Of a stretch of 64,000 nucleotides of DNA, positions 58,678 to 64,000 are shown one piece after another (within the stretch, counting starts at the first letter, position 1; every line of letters starts with the position of its first letter). This DNA comes from Phanerodontia chrysosporium (lineage: Eukaryota > Basidiomycota > Agaricomycetes > Polyporales > Phanerochaetaceae). The stretch spans positions 806,001 through 870,000 of the forward strand of contig MJGA01000003.1 in the NCBI GenBank assembly GCA_001910725.1, given 5' to 3'. The position numbers were made by a program, and so were the translations under genes. The notes beneath the pieces are model-generated. The model saw only the letters and a list, made by a program, of their open reading frames with translations, was not told the origin of the DNA and made no database searches.

Positions 58678-59368
58678 GTCAGGTGTAACTTACTGTCTGT
58701 AAGAAAGTCGGTAAGTTACTGGTAACTTACATTACTTACAGCGGCACCTGAAAAGAGGTGTAAGTAAGTGTCGGAAAGTCACAATGCGCGTGGCCTTCGA
58801 GTGCTCCAAGGACAGAATGTGCAGTTTAAGCAGCACCATAGAGCAGGCTTAAGCTGACGAACACTGTAGTGGTTCATCGGGAGGGTGAATATAGCCTGCC
58901 ATGTCATTTCAAGGCTCGAACCTAACGGCCTTGGTGTACATGCTGTGGTACTAGCCAAGCTGCCTGAGCCTTCCTGAAATGTGCTGCACGCCAGTACATA
59001 AACGTAACCCTTGCGCCGTCTTAGCCTGTGTCTCACGTCAATACTTCAGGCCGCCCATCGCCTCTCGTCCCGCCTCCGCTAAGTTGCTCCTGGTCCAACT
59101 CCCCAGCTGAGCAAACTCGTGCCCGTAAGCAGAGTTAGTCCTCATTTATCAGTAGCCCGCCATGACCAATGTATTATTGATGCTCCTTTTTCTTTTTGGC
59201 ATGGCGGTGTGGGTTTACTGACAACTTACCTTGTAACTTACACGACTTTCTTACTTTACTTACTGTAACTTACAGATTAGACGCCTATGTAAGAAGCTGG
59301 AACTTACACCCTTTACTTACAGGCTTACGCCTTTACTTTCTGACATCTGTAACTTACACTCGCCGCAT

Positions 59369-59385
59369 TTTCTTCCGCAACACTA
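59369..59385. repeat. right terminal inverted repeat
   Basis: TTTCTTCCGCAACACTA, reverse complement of 58661-58677 over all 17 bases. Confidence 0.92.
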
Positions 59386-59393
59386 TCCCACAG
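59386..59393. repeat. right 8-bp target-site duplication
   Basis: TCCCACAG, twin of 58653-58660. It ends 12 bases before the ATG of the PTM1-like gene, so the transposon itself ends 20 bases before that ATG. Confidence 0.85.
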
Positions 59394-59405
59394 GGTGCAC
59401 CCGCC

Positions 59406-61801
59406 ATGCTACTACCCACTCTCCGGGGTTCATTACTGTCCTCGTCACTTTCACTTCTGCTCGCCTCAACATTAGCTGCAGGGTACGAAGTCCCTGTGTC
59501 CGATGCAGACTATGACCGCCAAATATGTTCTGGAATGTGGGGAGGGAGCAATACCTTCATAAACGGTGCGCGTGTGCCAGTACGCGTAGCTACTCCTTCG
59601 AGCTAAACGCAACGTTGTCAGTCACGTTCGATAGCACGTCCCAGGGGCAGCTAGCGATGGTGATATATGAATGGAAAGACATGCCGTATCTAGGCAAAGT
59701 CACTTCACAAGTCGATGAGTTTATGCCTGTGAGCTCCCGCAGTCGCTCTATCCCGTGAACACGCGATATGAACACGTCTAGCAGAAGACCTATGTCTGCA
59801 CCTCTGACGCTGTTCGCGGCGGCTTCTGTGACAGCTCACAACTCGGCCGCTTCATCATCGACCTACCCGAGGGAAAGCCTCTCAATGAAACCAGCTTCTG
59901 GTCCGCTCGTGTTGCCTTCTCCGGAGGCAGCGCAGCTGCGTCAGGGTCGACAGAGGTCGCCTCGAGTGGATTCTGGGACAATCCCGATGGTCCTCCGACA
60001 CCTCCCGAAGATGAAGACGGTTACACAACTCCCTGGAAGCGTAGTGGTCGATTTGTCAGGAATGCGCTGCCGCAGCTTGCCAGGCGGCAGGACAACCAAC
60101 CCCTTAACCCAAGCCCCTCTGGCATCCTCTACTACAAAGAGCCTATCCAATACCTCGTACGCAAGACAGGGTACTACTGCGTCGGTAAGTCGTGCCCCTT
60201 CCTCATGCGTAGGGGCCCCTAACGCCGCCGTTTCCCCAGCGATTGTCCCGGTCACTGTTCTGCAATCTAGTGATAGCAGTAATTCTCCAAGGCAGGCCCC
60301 TACGGATGTCCCTTTCCACCCTAAATACCAAGGCACCGTGTTGTTCCAAAACAAGTTCAATGGCAAGCTCCCTGCTGCGGAATACCCGAAAGTGAACGTA
60401 AGTGGTACAGAAATAACACGGTGCTTGCTTTCCATTGACATCCGCTTGGAAGTTCTACCTCACTATGTTTATCGTGTATGCCGTCATTGGCGGAGTCTGG
60501 GCGTGGCAATGTTACAGGAACTTGCAGGATTTGCTACCGATTCAGGTGAGTATTCTTACACCTTACACCTCACAGGTGAGCTGAAGGGCTGGAAGTATTA
60601 CTTATCTAGTCTACTTGGCTTCCTCATCGTCGAGATGTTTGCCAGTTGGGGTGCGCGACACCGTGGCCTTATCAATGTGAATCTCACTGATGGTCGATGT
60701 ACAGTATATTACCGCTTCCTTAATGCTCACGGAAAGGGTACAGCATCCACAGTTTTCCTCATCGTTGGTAGGTACCTCAACTCACTGTCTACAAACCTAT
60801 CTAATTCGGAACAGTTGCCATCCTGGATGCTGGCCGTAATGCACTCTCCTTCTTCCTGCTTCTCATCGTCTCTCTCGGCTTGAGTGTGGTTCGCGAGTCC
60901 CTCGGCAGAACAATGCTTCGCTGCCAGCTGCTCGCTGTGGCGCACTTTATTTTCGGAGGTATGTTGGTATGACGGCATGATCGGAGAGCCTTGCTGACCG
61001 GTATTCAGTATTGTACGCTGTCGGATCGTCGAACTTGAGCTCGAGTCCACATCTGCCTTCGTCCTACTTCTTTTCGTCATTCCTTTGGCTTTCACTCTGA
61101 GTGGCTTCTTGCTTTGGATTCTCTATGCCTTGAACGGTAAGTATCCTCTGTCGCGGGTAGCGTACGTTACTAATTTCCGCAATTAGCGACCATCAACCAA
61201 CTCGCTGTAAGGAAGCAACGCTTCAAGTTGCTAATGTTCCAGAGGTTGTACCGCGTCCTGCTCTTTACGGTTCTCATGGTCGTTGTTTTCTTCGTTGTCT
61301 CGTCAATGACCTTCTCCGGAAGACTCGCCGAAGGTGCGTCGTCGTACTATCCTCGCAGCTATGCGGCCATTCATTGAACGTTATGCAGACTATGGCGCCA
61401 GGTCTTGGAAATACCAGTGGTGGCTGCTTGACGGCTGGCTCACGCTGCTTTACCTTGTCGACTTCATCGCGATCGCCTACCTGTGGCGGCCCACGCCAAA
61501 CAACAGGCGCCTGGCGATGTTTGATGAGCTCGCTCAGGACGAAGAAGACGCCGAGGACTACGATCTCGAGGCCATCGAAAGGCGGACACACGTCAATGAC
61601 GCTTTCCACCACGACGATGACGACACTGCCACTCTGGTCGGTCGTGGGCCAGGCTCGATGGCGGAAGATGCTGTCGTATTCGAGATCGGGGACGAGGACG
61701 CACACGAGCTCAGCGAGGATGAGGACCCCGCGAAAAAGCGCCGCAACCAGCACCACGGTGGCGAGGATCACGAGCGCGAGGGCCTGATGAAGGATCATTA
61801 G
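59406..61801 (+). CDS. PTM1: PTM1/GPR107-like lung-7TM family membrane protein
   Basis: Fungal member of the LU7TM family (GPR107/108, yeast Ptm1), Golgi or endosomal seven-helix proteins. ATG at 59406 begins a signal peptide (LRGSLLSSSLSLLLASTLAA). The lumenal domain includes ICSGMWGGSNTFIN, joined by an intron to VTFDSTSQGQLAMVIYEW, then TSDAVRGGFCDSSQLGRFII and RKTGYYCVAIVPV. The family hallmark VLFQNKFNGKLPAAEYPKVN precedes helix 1 (FYLTMFIVYAVIGGVWAW). Further helices: YYLSSLLGFLIVEMFASW, FLIV, FFLLLIVSLGLSVV and VLLLFVIPLAFTLSGFLLWI. The tail is acidic (RRLAMFDELAQDEEDAEDYD). About ten introns. One break at about 61024-61030 between VLYAVGS and VELELESTSAF fits one missing base. Stop at 61799-61801. 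Its promoter has been invaded by the hAT-type MITE. Confidence 0.88.
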
Positions 61802-61909
61802 ATTATACACATGATATATTGATTGTCCCGTAGCACTTCGGAATGGAAACAACTGTAAAATACATAGCAAAACATCGAGCGAAAGCATCTGCGAAAGCGT
61901 TGGCGACGT

Positions 61910-64000
61910 CTAATCTCGTATCCGCCCTGTTGATACAGTGTACAGACGGGCTGCAATATTCATACTCTGCAGCTCCTGGAAGAGCAGCTTCGCCGCGTAC
62001 GGTATGTAGAGTTGCGAACACGCCGTCTTGTTTTTGCACGAGCGACATTCGAACGTTTGCTTTTTCTGTAGAGAAGGGTCAGTTTGCTTGTTCGCATCAA
62101 GGGATAGGTATGGAGACGTACGAGGTTAGCAATCGCAGTAAGGCCACAAATGTCGCAAACGTGCAGTCGGTAGGCATCACTGGCTTCAAACAGACGCTCC
62201 TTCAAGAAGGCAGCCACACCGTGCGAGATCATGCAGTCACGCTCCATCTCTCCGAAACGGAGACCACCATCTCGACTACGACCTTCGACGGGCTGGCGAG
62301 TGAGGATCTGCACTGGGCCGCGTGCACGTGAGTGGATCTTGTCGTCGACCATGTGTTTGAGACGCTGGTAGTATGTTGGACCAAGGTAAACCTGCGCCTG
62401 CAACTTGCGACCGGTGTGGCCGTGGTACATGACCTCGAGTCCACGGGACTGGTAGCCCTGTTCCCGAAGGATCTGGGAGACTGACTCGACAGTGAGGTCG
62501 GTGAATGGCGTAGCGTCACCCTCGTTTCCGACGATGGTGGCCACCTTCGAGAGCAAACATTCGACCAAGTGACCGATGGTCATACGGGAGGGAATGGCGT
62601 GAGGGTTGATAATGAGGTCAGGCGTGATACCTTCCGCCGTGAAGGGCATATCCTCCTGACGATAGGTGATACCGATCGTACCCTTTTGACCGTGACGCGA
62701 AGCGAACTTGTCTCCAATCTGAGGGATACGAGTAGACCGCACACGAATCTTGACGAACTTCTGACCTTCCGCATTCGTCGTGATGAGCACCTGGTCGATA
62801 ATGCCGCTCTCTGTGCTCTTGAGTGGCGTGGACACATCGCGCTTCGTGTGCGTACGAGTCCTCTGGCCGAGCTCCTCGCTGTCTGGTGGGATAGGCGCCG
62901 TCTTACCGATGATGATATCTTCGCCGTTGACACCAGTACCGGGCGCAATGAGACCGTCGTCTTCGAGCTTGTCGTACGTGCCATGCTTCATTCGAAGGGT
63001 AGTGTCTCGGGTCGGCTTCTCGAACTCCTCCAGTTGTTGCACCCCGCTTTTCTTTTCCAGATCCATGTAACTGCGGTAGTACATGCTGCGGAAGAGACCA
63101 CGGTCGATGGAGCTCTGGTTCATGATGACGGAATCTTCCTGATTGTAGCCACTGTAGCAGAGAATAGCGACAATCGCATTCTGACCAGCAGGGAGCTCTC
63201 GGAATTTGAGATACTCCATAGAACGAGTCGTCGCCAAGGCTTCTGAGGGTAATAGAGGATATTTGCCATGGTGTCCATGCGAACGAGGAAGTTCGTGAGG
63301 TAGATACCCATCGCTTGTTTACCCATAGCGGACTGATAGGTGTTACGGGGGGACTAAATTCGAATTAGCACAGAGGATCCTGGCTGGAAGGCGTTGCACC
63401 TTACCTGGTTATGATCTGGAAAAGGAATGATGCTTGCGCAAACACCCAAAATCATGCTAGGATGAATCTCGCAATGAGTCCACTGATGCGCAAGGGTCAG
63501 GTTCTTCAATCTCGCAGACGGGTCGAACTCGCCCTCGTCTCGATGAGGGTCAATTCCGGCCTGCTGCAATCGCGAATTCTCCAGGTCTTCAGGCGTCATA
63601 CAGATCATTACAGTCTCCTCTTCCTCGGCGTCCAGCAGCTCGATGATGCCGTCCTTGATGAGATTATTCCACTCATACGGCTGGTTGTCATACGTGCCGT
63701 CCTCCTTGAGTAACCGGTTCCCGGCCTCATCGTACTGCGGCACTCCGTTTGTGATCCATTCGATGTGCTTCTTCCGGAGGGTGAGCTGATTGTTCTCGAC
63801 GATGAAGAGTGGCGGCAGACACGTCCAGCGTCCGTGTAGAGGCGGAGCTCTCGTTCACGGATATCTCGGACGACCGAAACTTCAGGGCTGATGTCGTCCT
63901 TCCGACGGAGCTTCTTGATCGTCTTCACCAAGTTCGCGGGGTCGCGGTGTACACCCATCCAGACACCGTTGACGAAGACCTTTGTGCATGGGGTGGCAGA
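61910..64000 (-). CDS. RPB2: RPB2, RNA polymerase II second-largest subunit, N terminus beyond the window
   Basis: Catalytic core subunit of RNA polymerase II; the window holds roughly the C-terminal half. Landmarks: [60 protein letters not shown], an intron (63354-63404), [80 protein letters not shown] and [19 protein letters not shown]. The C-terminal zinc site has CDICGL before an intron and CRSCKN after it. The end is [19 protein letters not shown] then GRIRD. Stop at 61910-61912. Two frame breaks in this universally conserved gene: about 63234-63241 (between YYPQKP and [11 protein letters not shown], one C short) and about 63808-63814 (between GRVCR and LFIVENNQ, one C short). It converges on PTM1 with 108 bp between stops. 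Confidence 0.97.

Larger units (their letters stand above)
58661..59385. mobile_element. non-autonomous hAT-type miniature transposon (MITE), 725 bp
   Basis: Complete element bounded by 17-bp perfect inverted repeats and an exact 8-bp target duplication (TCCCACAG on both sides). This combination is diagnostic of the hAT superfamily. No transposase frame is present, so it depends on an enzyme from elsewhere. Both arms are packed with GTAA/TTAC-type motifs: the nonamer GTAACTTAC or its complement occurs at 58685-58693, 58711-58719 and 58722-58730 in the left arm, and at 59233-59241, 59265-59273 and 59349-59357 in the right arm. Such subterminal repeats bind hAT transposase in known elements. 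The central 400 bp (about 58790-59215) lack the motif, have the base composition of host DNA and could be captured sequence. No second copy noticed in this window. Confidence 0.85.

Noticed and set aside
59562..59620. Apparent frame break early in the PTM1-like gene
   Set aside because: A normal intron joins GSNTFIN to VTFDSTSQGQ.
1..64000. Prokaryotic-type systems, CRISPR arrays or a secondary-metabolite cluster
   Set aside because: No direct-repeat array, no synthase or P450 genes; gene content is dispersed fungal housekeeping.

Overview
This window reads as nuclear DNA from a filamentous basidiomycete, most likely an Agaricomycete of the polypore type. The genes are dense and on both strands. 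Most are split by many short GT-AG introns of about 45 to 60 nt, and the coding DNA is GC-rich. The conserved proteins are fungal versions of eukaryotic housekeeping genes (RPB2, BDP1, SLA2, SLY1, SURF1/SHY1, REV7, SNX4, CWC25). There are no operons, phage genes or CRISPR arrays, and I found no convincing tRNA or rRNA gene.

Layout, left to right. A DCAF11-type WD40 gene is cut by the left edge and faces away from a TBL1/Sif2-type LisH-WD40 gene. Next come a mitochondrial GHITM-type Bax-inhibitor-like protein, SLY1, a tiny gene with an acylation-type N terminus, and an OSCA/CSC1-type channel-like protein. A GC-rich gap holds one small possible ORF. It is followed by a secreted acid-sphingomyelinase-like phosphodiesterase, a C2H2 zinc-finger protein, the TFIIIB subunit BDP1, an unrecognised protein with a Cys-x2-Cys pair at each end of a C-terminal segment, and a disordered protein with two C-terminal membrane segments. 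Then come SURF1, SLA2 (ANTH, coiled coil, talin-like), a large disordered protein, a voltage-sensor-domain-only protein, CWC25, another disordered protein, an NDUFA9/COQ11-like dehydrogenase-fold protein and a DHA1 transporter. The right part holds a Zn2Cys6 transcription factor facing REV7, then SNX4/ATG24, a second DHA1 transporter, a complete 725-bp hAT-type miniature transposon, a PTM1/GPR107-type membrane protein, and RPB2 cut by the right edge.

The genes do not form one pathway. Themes are membrane traffic and endocytosis (SLY1, SLA2, SNX4, PTM1), mitochondria (GHITM, SURF1, NDUFA9-like), transcription (BDP1, RPB2, TBL1, zinc-finger proteins), membrane transport, and translesion synthesis (REV7).

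Two points matter most. First, the interval 58661-59385 is an intact non-autonomous transposon with 17-bp inverted ends and a perfect 8-bp target duplication. It sits 20 bp upstream of the PTM1-like start codon, in the promoter shared with a drug transporter. Second, about two dozen genes or exons show single-base reading-frame breaks, nearly all equal to one lost base in a short run of one nucleotide. They occur even in RPB2, which points to systematic sequencing error rather than pseudogenes. Gene spans below run from start to stop codon and include introns.
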